The notes beneath the pieces are model-generated. The model saw only the letters and a list, made by a program, of their open reading frames with translations. It did no database searches and had not been told where the DNA came from. Of a stretch of DNA of 42,863 nt, positions 16,741-25,963 are shown in pieces. The position numbers and the translations under genes are program-made. This DNA is from Bacteroidota bacterium (GTDB taxonomy: Bacteria; Bacteroidota; Bacteroidia; Palsa-948): positions 1-42,863 of the forward strand of contig PLUL01000038.1 in assembly GCA_003164895.1 (NCBI GenBank). Reading direction: 5' to 3'. Within the stretch, counting starts at the first letter, position 1; the number at the start of each line of letters is the position of its first letter.

Positions 16741-17940
16741 ATGAGTTTAACCTATACAATCTCCGATAAAACAAAGAAGATTCTCTTCGCGATGATGGGC
16801 ATTGGCTTACTTGCTTTTGTTTACGCGATGGTACGAGGAATTCCTATTCAGCGCGTATGGGCAAATGTGCTGGTGAATATTTTCTTTTTCATGTCCATTG
16901 GGTTGGGTGCAACATTTTATATGGCAAAAAAATATGCTGCCGAAGCATCGTATGCTATCGTTTATAAAAGAGTTTATGAAGCCATCAGTGGTTATCTTCC
17001 AATTGGCGCGTTAATGCTTGTTCTTTTTCTCATAGCCGGATTTTTAGGATTGCATCACATTTATCATTGGATGGATAAAGATGTTTATAATCCTGCGAGT
17101 GAACATTACGATAAAGGAATTGCTCACAAAGCCGCGTATTTTAATCCTCTGTTTTTCTGGGGAAGGATTTTGGTTTTCTTTGGACTTTTTATTTTTGCTC
17201 AGCGCACACTTCGTCAGCGTTCACTCGAAGAAGATTTGACCGGAGATATTTCTCTTTACAAAAAAAGCATCACTACTTCCGCTTGGTTTCTTGTCATCTT
17301 TGGATTTACAGCTCCGGTAATTGTTTGGGATGTTATCATGTCGGTGGACACACATTGGTTCAGTACTATGTTCGGATGGTATGTGTTGGCAGGATTCTGG
17401 TGCACCACAATGATTACAATTATGTTGTTCTCACTTTATCTGAAAGGCAAAGGACATCTTGAAGAAATGAACGACAATCATTTTCACGATTTAGGGAAAT
17501 GGGTGTTTGCTCTCAGCGTTTTATGGACATATACTTTCTTCTGCCAGTTCATGTTGATTTGGTATGCAAATATTCCTGAGGAAGTAACTTATTTTCAAGA
17601 TCGTCTTGGAGCGTTTGGCTATCGCCCGTTATTTTGGATAATGTTTTTCATTAATCTTTTGTTGCCGCTCATCGTATTGATGTCACGTGATGCAAAACGC
17701 AATGCAACATTTTTAAAAATTGTCGGAGGTATTCTCATTATAACTCATTGGCTGGATGTTTTTGTAATGGTAATGCCTGGAACCGTAGGTGCAAACTGGA
17801 GAATTGGTCCGATGGAAATTGGAATGGGCATCGGTTTTGCCGGAGTATTTTTATTTGTTGTGCTGAACCAACTTGCAAAAGCGCCATTGGTTGTGCAGAA
17901 ACATCCGTTCTTAGAAGAAAGTAAACATCATCAGATATAA
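16741..17940 (+). CDS. actF: Alternative complex III subunit F (quinol:cytochrome c oxidoreductase membrane subunit)
   Basis: ActF is an integral membrane subunit of ACIII related to ActC but generally not assigned a cofactor. The 399-residue product has about ten hydrophobic segments. The blocks YPxx-like SGYLPIGALMLVLFLIAGFLG, HIYHWMDKDVYNP, RTLRQRSLEEDLTGDI, DVIMSVDTHWFSTMFGWYV and WTYTFFCQFMLIWYANIPEE are characteristic of Bacteroidota ActF. It closes the act block and is separated from coxB by an 80-bp gap carrying a duplicated 14-bp motif. The identity is secure from both motif content and gene order. Confidence 0.94.
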   Translation: MSLTYTISDKTKKILFAMMGIGLLAFVYAMVRGIPIQRVWANVLVNIFFFMSIGLGATFYMAKKYAAEASYAIVYKRVYEAISGYLPIGALMLVLFLIAGFLGLHHIYHWMDKDVYNPASEHYDKGIAHKAAYFNPLFFWGRILVFFGLFIFAQRTLRQRSLEEDLTGDISLYKKSITTSAWFLVIFGFTAPVIVWDVIMSVDTHWFSTMFGWYVLAGFWCTTMITIMLFSLYLKGKGHLEEMNDNHFHDLGKWVFALSVLWTYTFFCQFMLIWYANIPEEVTYFQDRLGAFGYRPLFWIMFFINLLLPLIVLMSRDAKRNATFLKIVGGILIITHWLDVFVMVMPGTVGANWRIGPMEIGMGIGFAGVFLFVVLNQLAKAPLVVQKHPFLEESKHHQI

Positions 17941-17986
17941 TACAACAAGTTGATAAGCATGTTGCAGATGGAAACATAATGAACTT

Positions 17987-18014
17987 TAAATTATAGACCC
18001 TAAATTTTAAACCC
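17987..18014. repeat. Two tandem 14-bp units upstream of coxB
   Basis: TAAATTATAGACCC is followed directly by TAAATTTTAAACCC (12 of 14 identical). The pair lies 6 bp before the coxB start. A related 14-bp pair lies before coxA. Confidence 0.5.
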
Positions 18015-18020
18015 CCTATT

Positions 18021-19106
18021 ATGGTCACCTTACTTGGTTGGTTAGTATTTATTCTCTCAATAATCGCGATAGTACGCCTTATTAAAATTTATGAACTCGC
18101 CTCCGAAATGCGAGGCGGAAAACCCCAATGGGAAGTTACCGAAAGCGATAATCGTTTTAATGCGAGGATGATGATTGTATTTGGTGTTGCATTTTTTGCT
18201 TTCTGCTTTTGGCTCTTTTTCGCTTACAAAGATAAATTGCTTCCAATCTCAGCATCCGAACACGGCACTCACATTGACTGGCTTTTCAATTTCAACATGG
18301 CAATTATTGGTGTTGTGTTTGTTGCTGCAAATGCTGTTCTGTTTTTCTTTGCATATAAGTATTTTGGAAGCAAGAAAAATAATAAGGCAACTTTTTTTAC
18401 CGAAAGTCATAAGCTCGAACTTATCTGGACAGTTATTCCTGGCGTGGTGCTTGTTGTGATTATTTTTCTCGGAATTAAAACATGGAACAATATTACTGCT
18501 CCGGCCCAAGGAGAGTCCATGGTAATGGAATTGTATGCGAAGCAGTTTGACTGGACTGCCCGTTATGCCGGCAAGGATAATAAACTGGGCAGAAGAAATT
18601 TCCGTTTGATTACAGATACCAATCCAATGGGACTTGATTTAACTGATCCTGATGGAAAAGATGATATTGTAGTTCATAACGAATTTCATATTCCGAAGGG
18701 AAAGCAGATTGATTTCAAATTGGGTTCGCGCGATGTGATTCACAGCGCTTACATGCCTCACTTCCGCGCACAAATGAATTGTGTTCCCGGAATGACAACC
18801 ATGTTCCATTTTGTTCCAACCGTATCTACCGATGAGATGAGAAAAAGACCGGAAGTAATTAAAAATATGACTGAAGTGAATGAACTTCTTGCAAAGAAAG
18901 GTGAACCGCCGGTTGAGTTTAATTACTTGCTGCTTTGCAATAAAATTTGTGGACTTAGCCATTACAATATGCAGATGAATATTATTGTGGATGAACCGGC
19001 TCAGTTCAATGAATGGATAAGCAAGCAAAAAACTGTTGGTGAAACCATTTCGGCTTCGACAGAGAATAAGACAGACAATGATAAAATGCTTGCAGAGAAA
19101 AAATAA
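18021..19106 (+). CDS. coxB: Cytochrome c oxidase subunit II (CuA subunit)
   Basis: This subunit accepts electrons from cytochrome c, or directly from ACIII, at a dinuclear CuA site and passes them to subunit I. The 361-residue product has an N-terminal hydrophobic segment and then two membrane hairpin helices (about 50-72 and 91-116, then 135-155), followed by the periplasmic cupredoxin domain. CuA ligands are visible: the His in IHSAYMPHF, then Cys306, Cys310, His314 and Met317 in CNKICGLSHYNM. The Glu normally found between the two cysteines, which also helps bind Mg/Mn, is Lys308 here. In my recollection this CNKIC form is common in Bacteroidota. No heme c domain is fused. It lies 80 bp after actF and 48 bp before coxA. 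Confidence 0.95.
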   Translation: MVTLLGWLVFILSIIAIVRLIKIYELASEMRGGKPQWEVTESDNRFNARMMIVFGVAFFAFCFWLFFAYKDKLLPISASEHGTHIDWLFNFNMAIIGVVFVAANAVLFFFAYKYFGSKKNNKATFFTESHKLELIWTVIPGVVLVVIIFLGIKTWNNITAPAQGESMVMELYAKQFDWTARYAGKDNKLGRRNFRLITDTNPMGLDLTDPDGKDDIVVHNEFHIPKGKQIDFKLGSRDVIHSAYMPHFRAQMNCVPGMTTMFHFVPTVSTDEMRKRPEVIKNMTEVNELLAKKGEPPVEFNYLLLCNKICGLSHYNMQMNIIVDEPAQFNEWISKQKTVGETISASTENKTDNDKMLAEKK

Positions 19107-19122
19107 AATACAGTTGAGTTAA

Positions 19123-19150
19123 TTAAACTTCAGACCTTAAACTTTAGACA
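19123..19150. repeat. Two tandem 14-bp units upstream of coxA
   Basis: TTAAACTTCAGACC is followed directly by TTAAACTTTAGACA (12 of 14 identical), ending 4 bp before the coxA start. The unit resembles the pair found before coxB. Confidence 0.55.
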
Positions 19151-19154
19151 TATT

Positions 19155-20960
19155 ATGTCACACGACCACACCCACAGCGAACAGCATCACGATGCACATC
19201 ATCATGAGGAAAGTTTTATTTCGAAGTATGTTTTCAGCATGGATCATAAAATGATCGCAAGGCAGTTTCTTGTTACTGCAATCTTTATGGCGTTTGCTGC
19301 CATGGTGATGTCCACACTTTTCCGTTTGCAGATTGCTTGGCCCGATGAAAAATTTGCAGTAATGAATTGGCTCTTGGGCGACAAATGGGCGCTGGGTGGA
19401 AAAATGTCTCCCGAAATTTATCTCGGACTTGTTACTATTCACGGAACTATTCTTGTATTCTTCGTTCTTACCGGAGGATTGAGCGGAACATTTGCAAACC
19501 TGCTTATTCCTTATCAAGTTGGTTCACGCGACATGGCTTCGCCGCTTTTGAATATGCTTTCTTATTGGTTCTTTCTTATCGGTGCAATCATTATGCTCGG
19601 TTCCGTATTTATTCCAACCGGACCGGCAGCACCGGGATGGACAATTTATCCGCCTTTGAGTGCGTTGCCTGAAGCTATGCCCGGTTCAGGAATGGGAATG
19701 ACGCTGTGGCTTATTAGTATGACTTTATTTATTGTTTCAGCATTGCTTGCAGGTTTGAATTACATCATCACCGTTCTTAATTTGAGAACAGTTGGAATGA
19801 CTATGATGCGCTTGCCGCTCACCATTTGGGCACTGTTGGTTACTGCAATTCTTGGCGTACTTTCTTTTCCGGTTCTTTTATCTGCCTGCTTGCTTTTAGT
19901 TTTCGACAGAGTTCTTGGAACAAGTTTTTACCTATCGGATATTTATATCAATGGAACACCGCTTGAACACGCCGGAGGAAGTCCGATCCTTTTCCAGCAT
20001 CTTTTCTGGTTTCTTGGTCACCCCGAAGTTTATATCATTATTCTTCCCGCGCTCGGATTGATGTCTGAAATTATTTCGGTGAACTCACGTAAACCTATTT
20101 TCGGATACCGTGCCATGGTTGGAAGTATTCTGGTCATTGCATTGCTTTCCTTCGTAGTGTGGGGACACCACATGTTTGTAACAGGAATGAATCCGTTCCT
20201 CGGTTCGGTGTTTGTATTCACCACAGTTCTTATTGCCATTCCTTCTGCAGTGAAGGCGTTTAATTATATCACCACATTGTGGAAAGGAACCATTCGTTTT
20301 ACACCCGCAATGCTGTTTGCCATCGGCGCGGTTTCAACATTTATTACTGGCGGTGTTACAGGAATTATTCTTGCCGATGCTGCTTTGGATATTAATCTTC
20401 ACGATACTTATTTTGTGGTGGCGCACTTTCATATCGTGATGGGGCTTTCTGCAATCCTTGCCATGTGCGGAGGCGTTTATCACTGGTTCCCGAAAATGTA
20501 TTTGCGCATGATGAATAAAAAATTAGGATACGCACACTTCTGGCTTACGTTCATTGCTGCTTACGGTGTATTTTTCCCTCAGCATTTCCTTGGTCTTGCC
20601 GGAGTGCCGCGCAGGTATTACACCAATTCTGCATTCCCTCTTTTTGAGAACCTTGTGAATATTGAAGAGTTAAGTACCTGGTTTGCAATATTAGGTGCAG
20701 CAGCGCAATTTATTTTCTTCTTTAACTTTTTCTACAGCATCTTCCGCGGAGAAAAAGCCACAAAGAATCCATGGGGATCCAACACGCTTGAATGGACAAC
20801 CCCTGTGGAGCACATTCACGGCAACTGGGGAGAAAAACTTCCGGTGGTTCACCGCTGGGCATACGATTACAGCAAACCCGGTGCTGCCGAAGATTTCATT
20901 CCGCAAACGGTTCCGCTTGCTCCGGGAGAGCAGGATGAGGGCAGAGGAGGTCATCCATAA
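19155..20960 (+). CDS. coxA: Cytochrome c oxidase subunit I (aa3-type, heme-copper family A)
   Basis: This is the catalytic subunit that reduces O2 to water and pumps protons. It carries heme a and the heme a3-CuB centre. The 601-residue product has a His-rich N-terminal tail (SHDHTHSEQHHDAHHHEE) and twelve or more transmembrane segments. The CuB region HLFWFLGHPEVYIIILPALG has the His-Pro-Glu-Val-Tyr signature of family A1, including the Glu at the end of the D channel and the Tyr cross-linked to His. The heme ligands lie in HDTYFVVAHFHIVMG. Its position directly after act genes and coxB fits the ACIII-aa3 supercomplex known from Flavobacterium johnsoniae. Subunits III and IV and heme a synthesis genes are not in the window. 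Confidence 0.97.
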   Translation: MSHDHTHSEQHHDAHHHEESFISKYVFSMDHKMIARQFLVTAIFMAFAAMVMSTLFRLQIAWPDEKFAVMNWLLGDKWALGGKMSPEIYLGLVTIHGTILVFFVLTGGLSGTFANLLIPYQVGSRDMASPLLNMLSYWFFLIGAIIMLGSVFIPTGPAAPGWTIYPPLSALPEAMPGSGMGMTLWLISMTLFIVSALLAGLNYIITVLNLRTVGMTMMRLPLTIWALLVTAILGVLSFPVLLSACLLLVFDRVLGTSFYLSDIYINGTPLEHAGGSPILFQHLFWFLGHPEVYIIILPALGLMSEIISVNSRKPIFGYRAMVGSILVIALLSFVVWGHHMFVTGMNPFLGSVFVFTTVLIAIPSAVKAFNYITTLWKGTIRFTPAMLFAIGAVSTFITGGVTGIILADAALDINLHDTYFVVAHFHIVMGLSAILAMCGGVYHWFPKMYLRMMNKKLGYAHFWLTFIAAYGVFFPQHFLGLAGVPRRYYTNSAFPLFENLVNIEELSTWFAILGAAAQFIFFFNFFYSIFRGEKATKNPWGSNTLEWTTPVEHIHGNWGEKLPVVHRWAYDYSKPGAAEDFIPQTVPLAPGEQDEGRGGHP

Positions 20961-20980
20961 AAAACATATCAAATACCCCC

Positions 20981-21994
20981 ATGAAAAAGTTAATGTTCTT
21001 ATCACTGCTTATTCTTGTTGCATTTGTATCGTGCAAAAAGGACAGCAAGACCACTACCGCTGCCATCACACCACCTCCGCCTCCTTCATTAAAGTTTGTA
21101 TTTAAGTTTGATTCCACGCAGGTGCGTTTGGGAGATTCGGGACAAGTAACAACGGTGCCTGCCAATCACCGGGCACAGAATCCGCGTTTCAATGGAATGT
21201 CATCTCACTATATTGAACTATCGCCATCGGCAGCGACTCAGGTAGGCGCAGGAAATGTTTTGTATAAAACAACTACCGTTGCGCAAAATCCTCCTATCAC
21301 TATTACCAATGCATCGGGATCACAAACCTATACCACTGCCATTTCTTTTGATCAGGAAAATGTAGTAGGGCAGGGCGGACATTTTTTTTCTATTCCTTTA
21401 TCGCTGGTAACACCGGGTACTTATCAGTACCTGCGCATTTCGGTGGCTTATCAAAACTACGATGTTAAGTACGGAATACTTGCCGGAACAGTTGTGAACT
21501 CTTATACGTTTCCGAGCAATTTTTATACAACAGGCACCATCGCATCTTTTATCGGATACAATACTTACATAGGCAACTACACCATAAAATCACAAAACAT
21601 TGCTGTTAACGGAACCCGTCAGCAGGGTTATTGGGGATTTGAATCAGCGCCTTATATTGTTAACTCAACTACTTACACCATAGCGGCAAGTCAGGGACAA
21701 ACGCCTCAGGGAGCTACTACCGTAGTGAATCCTTTGTTTGCATCTTCGGCAATTCCTCCGGGTTCGTGTTTGGTAACGGGGCAGTTTGTTAGCCCTGCCG
21801 GAACTGCAGAAGCGCTTACCATTACGGGGCACGAAACAAGCGATATAGTTATTACAGTTTCTTTGTCAACCAACAATAGTTTTGAGTGGAAACACAATCC
21901 TGCAAATCCTGCCGATAATAATATTTATCCGTTAAACGGCGATACAGTAGTGAACATGGGTGTGAGGGGCATGATTCCTAAGTTACCGCAGTAA
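20981..21994 (+). CDS. Lipoprotein of unknown function with proline-rich linker
   Basis: No function is assigned. The 337-residue product has a lipoprotein signal (MKKLMFLSLLILVAFVSC, Cys18), a Thr/Ala stretch and a PPPPP linker, then a Ser/Thr/Gly-rich, beta-strand-prone mature domain of about 290 residues. LKFVFKFDSTQVRLGDSG near the start of the domain is faintly like MbnP-type copper-associated proteins, but the similarity is too weak to name it. It begins 20 bp after coxA on the same strand, so it may be read through from the respiratory operon. No enzyme motif or sorting domain was seen. It could be an outer-membrane surface lipoprotein. Confidence 0.7.
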   Translation: MKKLMFLSLLILVAFVSCKKDSKTTTAAITPPPPPSLKFVFKFDSTQVRLGDSGQVTTVPANHRAQNPRFNGMSSHYIELSPSAATQVGAGNVLYKTTTVAQNPPITITNASGSQTYTTAISFDQENVVGQGGHFFSIPLSLVTPGTYQYLRISVAYQNYDVKYGILAGTVVNSYTFPSNFYTTGTIASFIGYNTYIGNYTIKSQNIAVNGTRQQGYWGFESAPYIVNSTTYTIAASQGQTPQGATTVVNPLFASSAIPPGSCLVTGQFVSPAGTAEALTITGHETSDIVITVSLSTNNSFEWKHNPANPADNNIYPLNGDTVVNMGVRGMIPKLPQ

Positions 21995-22006
21995 GGATTC
22001 AATGGT

Positions 22007-22060
22007 ATTACCAAACGCTTGAAAGATACTACCAAACGATGAAATTACTATCAAAGAATC
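22007..22060. repeat. Short degenerate repeat after the lipoprotein gene
   Basis: TACCAAACG occurs at 22009-22017 and 22030-22038 (21 bp apart). A decayed third copy TATCAAAGA starts at 22049. The words TTGAAA and ATGAAA follow the first two copies. It is confined to the 115-bp gap before the convergent Wzz-like gene. Confidence 0.35.
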
Positions 22061-22109
22061 AGGAAAAATTGGAATAGAAAAAGTATTCTAAAAAATAGTT
22101 AAGCGCGCA

Positions 22110-23003
22110 CTAATTTTTTTTTCTTTCCAGATAAAGAGAAAGAATTATACCTAGTAAAAAACCTACAATTGCTCCAGTAATTATTGTCTTCCAAAGTTTT
22201 GGGCTTTCTGGTCTAACGCTTGGGGAAAAATCATTAATCACTTGTATATTATCAATCAAAATGGATTCTGAATTTAATTCCAAATCATCCTTATAAAGAC
22301 TAATTCCTTCCCTATATACGTTAATTGGGTCAAGTGGTTGTCCGAAAACAAATCCATTTGAATTTCCTCTGGGCAGCAAATGAGCAGCAACAACAATTTT
22401 TAAACTATCCAACTGTTGAATTTCCGTACGAAGTTTCTCGCGCATCAACTGGATATTTTGTCTTTTAATTTCTTTTCTTTTTAATGCATATGGATTATTT
22501 TCAAGGTAATTTACTATTGCATTTTGAAGTGTGTCATAAACAGAGATGTTAGAAACATAAGCTTTAATCTTAAAAGGTAATCCTAATATTACCGTGTCTT
22601 TTTTTGTGTATTTTTTATCAGGGGTTTCGAAGTAATTATGAAACTCAACCTTCTTTATTTCTTTTGCAGAGTTTGTATCAATCTTTAACTTTTTTGCCAG
22701 TAGTTTAGGAGTGTTGTCTCTTATTAATGTCTCAAGTTCATTTATTTCATCACGACAAAAATCGTTATTTAAGAGACTTGATGAAATTGTCATGGTTGAA
22801 GAATAAACGGGTTTTGAAACAAAAAACAATCCAATCCCCGCACCAATACCAAATAAAAACAGACAAATACACAAGACCAATCTTTTTTGAATAATTAAGA
22901 AAATATTAATAATAAACTTCCAAAGTGTAATAAATGGCTGTTTGATTTTATTATAAACCAAACGCAAGTCTATTTCATTGCTTTTGTTAGAAGTATTATC
23001 CAT
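22110..23003 (-). CDS. Wzz-like polysaccharide chain-length determinant / co-polymerase
   Basis: This is predicted to regulate glycan chain length together with a Wzy polymerase, as an inner-membrane protein with a large periplasmic domain. The 297-residue product has the two-helix Wzz layout. The first transmembrane segment (about 41-63, LVLCICLFLFGIGAGIGLFF) is followed by KPVYSSTMTISSSLL, the typical post-helix strand. A coiled, charged periplasmic domain comes next, then a Pro-rich SPSVRPESPKLWK and a second helix (about 270-291, ITGAIVGFLLGIILSLYL). No tyrosine kinase domain is fused. It is divergent from the asparagine-synthase gene and marks the left edge of the polysaccharide locus. 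The -7 box TACATTTG lies just upstream. Start ATG 23003 is the only reasonable choice. Confidence 0.82.
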   Translation of the reverse strand: MDNTSNKSNEIDLRLVYNKIKQPFITLWKFIINIFLIIQKRLVLCICLFLFGIGAGIGLFFVSKPVYSSTMTISSSLLNNDFCRDEINELETLIRDNTPKLLAKKLKIDTNSAKEIKKVEFHNYFETPDKKYTKKDTVILGLPFKIKAYVSNISVYDTLQNAIVNYLENNPYALKRKEIKRQNIQLMREKLRTEIQQLDSLKIVVAAHLLPRGNSNGFVFGQPLDPINVYREGISLYKDDLELNSESILIDNIQVINDFSPSVRPESPKLWKTIITGAIVGFLLGIILSLYLERKKN

Positions 23004-23023
23004 TTTATGTTTTTTGACAGATG

Positions 23024-23031
23024 CAAATGTA
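23024..23031 (-). promoter_or_regulatory. Candidate -7 box for the Wzz-like gene
   Basis: TACATTTG on the minus strand (CAAATGTA on plus) matches TAnnTTTG and lies 20 bp before the ATG. A clear -33 element was not found. Confidence 0.45.
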
Positions 23032-23137
23032 TGAAATACTTTAATCTGAGTATTTTTAATGAAGTAGAATTATGAAATAACATATCTTTAGCCATACTTA
23101 TGAGTTCATGATATATTTATTGATATAAGTAACATAT

Positions 23138-25003
23138 ATGTGTGGTATAGCAGGAATATTTTATTTTGATTCTGATAGAAAAGTAGATAACATACTTCTC
23201 AAAATAATTACGGATGTTTTGTCTCACCGTGGACCCGACGGTTCAGGATATTACTGCGAAAATAATATTGGATTAGGACACAGACGGCTTTCCATTATTG
23301 ATCTTTCAACGGGTGATCAGCCCATGTTCAACGAGGATAAAAGTATTGCTATTATTTTCAACGGAGAAATTTACAACTATCTGGAATTAAGAGAAGAATT
23401 AAAAATACTTGGTCATAAATTTTTTACACAATCGGATACTGAAGTCATCATTCGAGCTTATCAACATTGGGGAACCGATTGCCAGAATAAATTTAATGGC
23501 ATGTGGGCATTTGCTCTATGGGATAAAAGAAAAAACCAGCTTTTTATTTCTCGCGACAGAATTGGTGAAAAACCATTATTCTATTCCACTCACGATAATA
23601 CGTTCATCTTCGGCTCGGAAATAAAAAGCATTCTTGCTTATGGTAGTCCTCAAATTCCGAATCTTGAACTGACAGAACTTTATCTTACTCTTGGATATAT
23701 TCCGGCACCTTATACATTTTATAAAAACATTTCAAAGCTGCAAGCTGGACATTACTTACTTGTTTCGGAGAATTCTGTGCAGGAGAAAAAATATTGGGAT
23801 TTACCCGAAATAGATGAGGATAATATGATTCAGGATAAAAAAATTGTTAATGAAAAATTCGAAAACTTGCTTAGTGATTCTATCAGAATAAGAATGAGGA
23901 GTGATGTTCCTTATGGTGCATTTTTAAGCGGAGGACTTGATTCGTCATCTATTGTTGCATTAATGAGTAAGATCAGTAGCACTCCTGTTCAGACTTTTAC
24001 AATTGGATTTAAAGAAAAAATATTTGATGAGAGTAAATTAGCAAGAAAAGTTGCCGAAAAATTTAAAACTGAACATTTCGAGTATTTTCTTGAACAAGGA
24101 GAGTTTGATGAATCTGTTAAGAAAATATTATTTCAGTTTGATGAACCTTTTGGCGATTCATCTGCAGTTCCAACCGGCAATGTTTCAAAAATAGCCAGTC
24201 AAAAAGTAAAAATGGTTCTTACTGGTGATGGAGGAGATGAAGTTTTATCGGGTTATAATTCCTATCAAGCTGAAAAATTTGCAACTCAATATCAAAAATT
24301 ACCTTCTGTCATTCGCAGTTCCATTCCTGCCACTCTAAAATTTTCCGGAAATATATTTTCGGGTAATATCAGATATAAGTTAAATAGGATTGTTAAGTTT
24401 TTATCTAACTCAAACTATTCATACGATGAACGTTTGGTTTCAAAGATGTGGAGTAATCCTAAACTTGCAGAATCGCTTATTATTGATTCTGGCAAACAAC
24501 TTCGTATTGAGGATTTTTTCAGTTCATTTTATAAAAAATATCCTGTGAAAAATTCTTTTTATAAATTAATGTATTATCAGCTAAAGATATTGTTGCCGGA
24601 TGATTTTTTAACAAAGGTGGACAGAATGAGTATGGCACATTCACTTGAAACAAGAGTTCCTTTTTTGGATTATCGTTTAGTAGAATTTATGGCACATGTT
24701 CACATGAATGTAAAAATGGAAGGGTATGAAAGAAAATCTGTGCTCAGAAATACCGTTGGCAAACAATTACCATCTACCATATTGAAGGCACCCAAGCGAG
24801 GATTTTCAATGCCATTACGAGACTGGTTTAGAGGAAACGATTTTAAAGATAAACTTGAGACTCTCTGTTCTGGTAATTATGGAATAAATCCATCAGTTGT
24901 AAAAACATTACTGAATATAGGTGCGCAGGGAAAAGAAGATCTTGGAAATTTTATATGGATGCTGTTTATTCTGAAAAAATGGAAAGAGAATCAGAATAAA
25001 TAG
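23138..25003 (+). CDS. asnB: Asparagine synthase (glutamine-hydrolysing) family amidotransferase, first copy
   Basis: This family transfers ammonia from glutamine to an ATP-activated carboxyl group. Canonical members make asparagine, and members in polysaccharide loci may amidate sugar acids. The 621-residue product starts MCGIAGIF with the N-terminal nucleophile Cys2. Glutaminase-domain blocks are LSHRGPDGSGYY, GLGHRRLSIIDLSTGDQPM and IIFNGEIYNY. The synthetase domain has the PP-loop AFLSGGLDSSSIVAL (about 262-276), LTGDGGDEVLSGY and DRMSMAHSLETRVPFLDYRL. It lies between the divergent Wzz-like gene and rfbF, so a role in the glycan is possible, but housekeeping AsnB cannot be excluded. A near-match box TATCTTTA lies about 48 bp upstream. 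Confidence 0.9.
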   Translation: MCGIAGIFYFDSDRKVDNILLKIITDVLSHRGPDGSGYYCENNIGLGHRRLSIIDLSTGDQPMFNEDKSIAIIFNGEIYNYLELREELKILGHKFFTQSDTEVIIRAYQHWGTDCQNKFNGMWAFALWDKRKNQLFISRDRIGEKPLFYSTHDNTFIFGSEIKSILAYGSPQIPNLELTELYLTLGYIPAPYTFYKNISKLQAGHYLLVSENSVQEKKYWDLPEIDEDNMIQDKKIVNEKFENLLSDSIRIRMRSDVPYGAFLSGGLDSSSIVALMSKISSTPVQTFTIGFKEKIFDESKLARKVAEKFKTEHFEYFLEQGEFDESVKKILFQFDEPFGDSSAVPTGNVSKIASQKVKMVLTGDGGDEVLSGYNSYQAEKFATQYQKLPSVIRSSIPATLKFSGNIFSGNIRYKLNRIVKFLSNSNYSYDERLVSKMWSNPKLAESLIIDSGKQLRIEDFFSSFYKKYPVKNSFYKLMYYQLKILLPDDFLTKVDRMSMAHSLETRVPFLDYRLVEFMAHVHMNVKMEGYERKSVLRNTVGKQLPSTILKAPKRGFSMPLRDWFRGNDFKDKLETLCSGNYGINPSVVKTLLNIGAQGKEDLGNFIWMLFILKKWKENQNK

Positions 25004-25092
25004 AAGGAGCTTGGGTTTTTAAGAATGACAATGGTGGAAAAGTTCTATCAAAATTAGAGTTAATATTATTAAATCTGTTACAAATGGGTTAT

Positions 25093-25100
25093 TATCTTTG
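25093..25100 (+). promoter_or_regulatory. Candidate -7 box for the rfbF-led operon
   Basis: TATCTTTG matches TAnnTTTG in the 170-bp gap after asnB and would give a leader of about 70 nt. A small hairpin (TCCCT-CA-AGGGA, 25115-25126) flanked by A tracts lies inside that leader. No consensus -33 element was seen. Confidence 0.45.
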
Positions 25101-25173
25101 TGTTCTTAAAAAAATCCCTCAAGGGAAAAAATGTTTTGTAGTTAAAAAAATTAGAAGTATTAATTAATCTAAT

Positions 25174-25950
25174 ATGAAAATAGTAATACTTGCTGGCGGT
25201 TTGGGAACACGTTTGAGTGAAGAAACTGATTTGAAACCAAAACCAATGGTTGAAATTGGAGGTAAACCTATACTATGGCATATCATGAAAATATATTCGC
25301 ATTATGGATTTAATGATTTCGTTATTTGCTGTGGTTATAAAGGATATCATATTAAAGAATATTTCACAAATTATTTTTTGCATCAGGCAGATGTAACCAT
25401 AGATCTTAGTAAAAATTCAGTAAGTGTTCATAGATCAAATGCAGAACCATGGAAGATTACTCTTGTTGATACTGGAATAAACAGTATGACAGGCGGGCGT
25501 ATCAAGCGCATTGAGCCTTTTGTTTTAAATGAACAATTTATGCTTACATATGGAGATGGAGTGTCCAATGTAAATATTAGCAATCTTTTGGATTTTCATA
25601 ATAAATCAAAAAAGTATGCTACCCTGACCGCTGTGCAGCCATCAGGAAAATTTGGAGCAATAAATATTAATAATGACGGTAATGTACTTTCCTTTCATGA
25701 AAAACCTAAAGGTGATGGTTCATGGGTGAATGGTGGTTTTTTTGTTCTTGAGCCGCCAATATTCAATTATATTAAAGAAGGAGATTCTACAATTTGGGAA
25801 CAAGCACCTTTAGAAAATCTTGCCAAAGATAATCAGCTGAATTCATTTAAACATACCGGATTCTGGAAGCCCATGGATACATTACGCGACAAAAGTGAAT
25901 TGGAAAACTTCTGGAATGCCGGTAATGCTGCATGGAAAATCTGGAAATAA
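25174..25950 (+). CDS. rfbF: Glucose-1-phosphate cytidylyltransferase
   Basis: This enzyme makes CDP-glucose from CTP and alpha-glucose 1-phosphate, the entry step to CDP-3,6-dideoxyhexoses. The 258-residue product is the length of characterised RfbF. It shows the nucleotidyltransferase signature LAGGLGTRLSEETDLKPKPM, the GGKPILWHIMKIYSHYG block, the metal-binding TYGDGVSNVNI, and FHEKPKGDGSWVNGGFFVLEP. It is the first gene of a tightly packed plus-strand series ending at 39303. The start is the ATG directly before KIVILAGG. It is followed 13 bp later by rfbG, its pathway partner. Confidence 0.96.
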   Translation: MKIVILAGGLGTRLSEETDLKPKPMVEIGGKPILWHIMKIYSHYGFNDFVICCGYKGYHIKEYFTNYFLHQADVTIDLSKNSVSVHRSNAEPWKITLVDTGINSMTGGRIKRIEPFVLNEQFMLTYGDGVSNVNISNLLDFHNKSKKYATLTAVQPSGKFGAININNDGNVLSFHEKPKGDGSWVNGGFFVLEPPIFNYIKEGDSTIWEQAPLENLAKDNQLNSFKHTGFWKPMDTLRDKSELENFWNAGNAAWKIWK

Positions 25951-25963
25951 GAAAATTGATATT

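Noticed and set aside
25115-25126. Intrinsic terminator TCCCT-CA-AGGGA before rfbF
   Set aside because: The stem is only 5 bp with a 2-base loop and lies downstream of the candidate promoter. It is too weak to call.
25895-25963. Extended rfbG start inside rfbF
   Set aside because: The additional 23 residues overlap rfbF and do not resemble the family N-terminus, whereas MNWRNKKVFLTG does.
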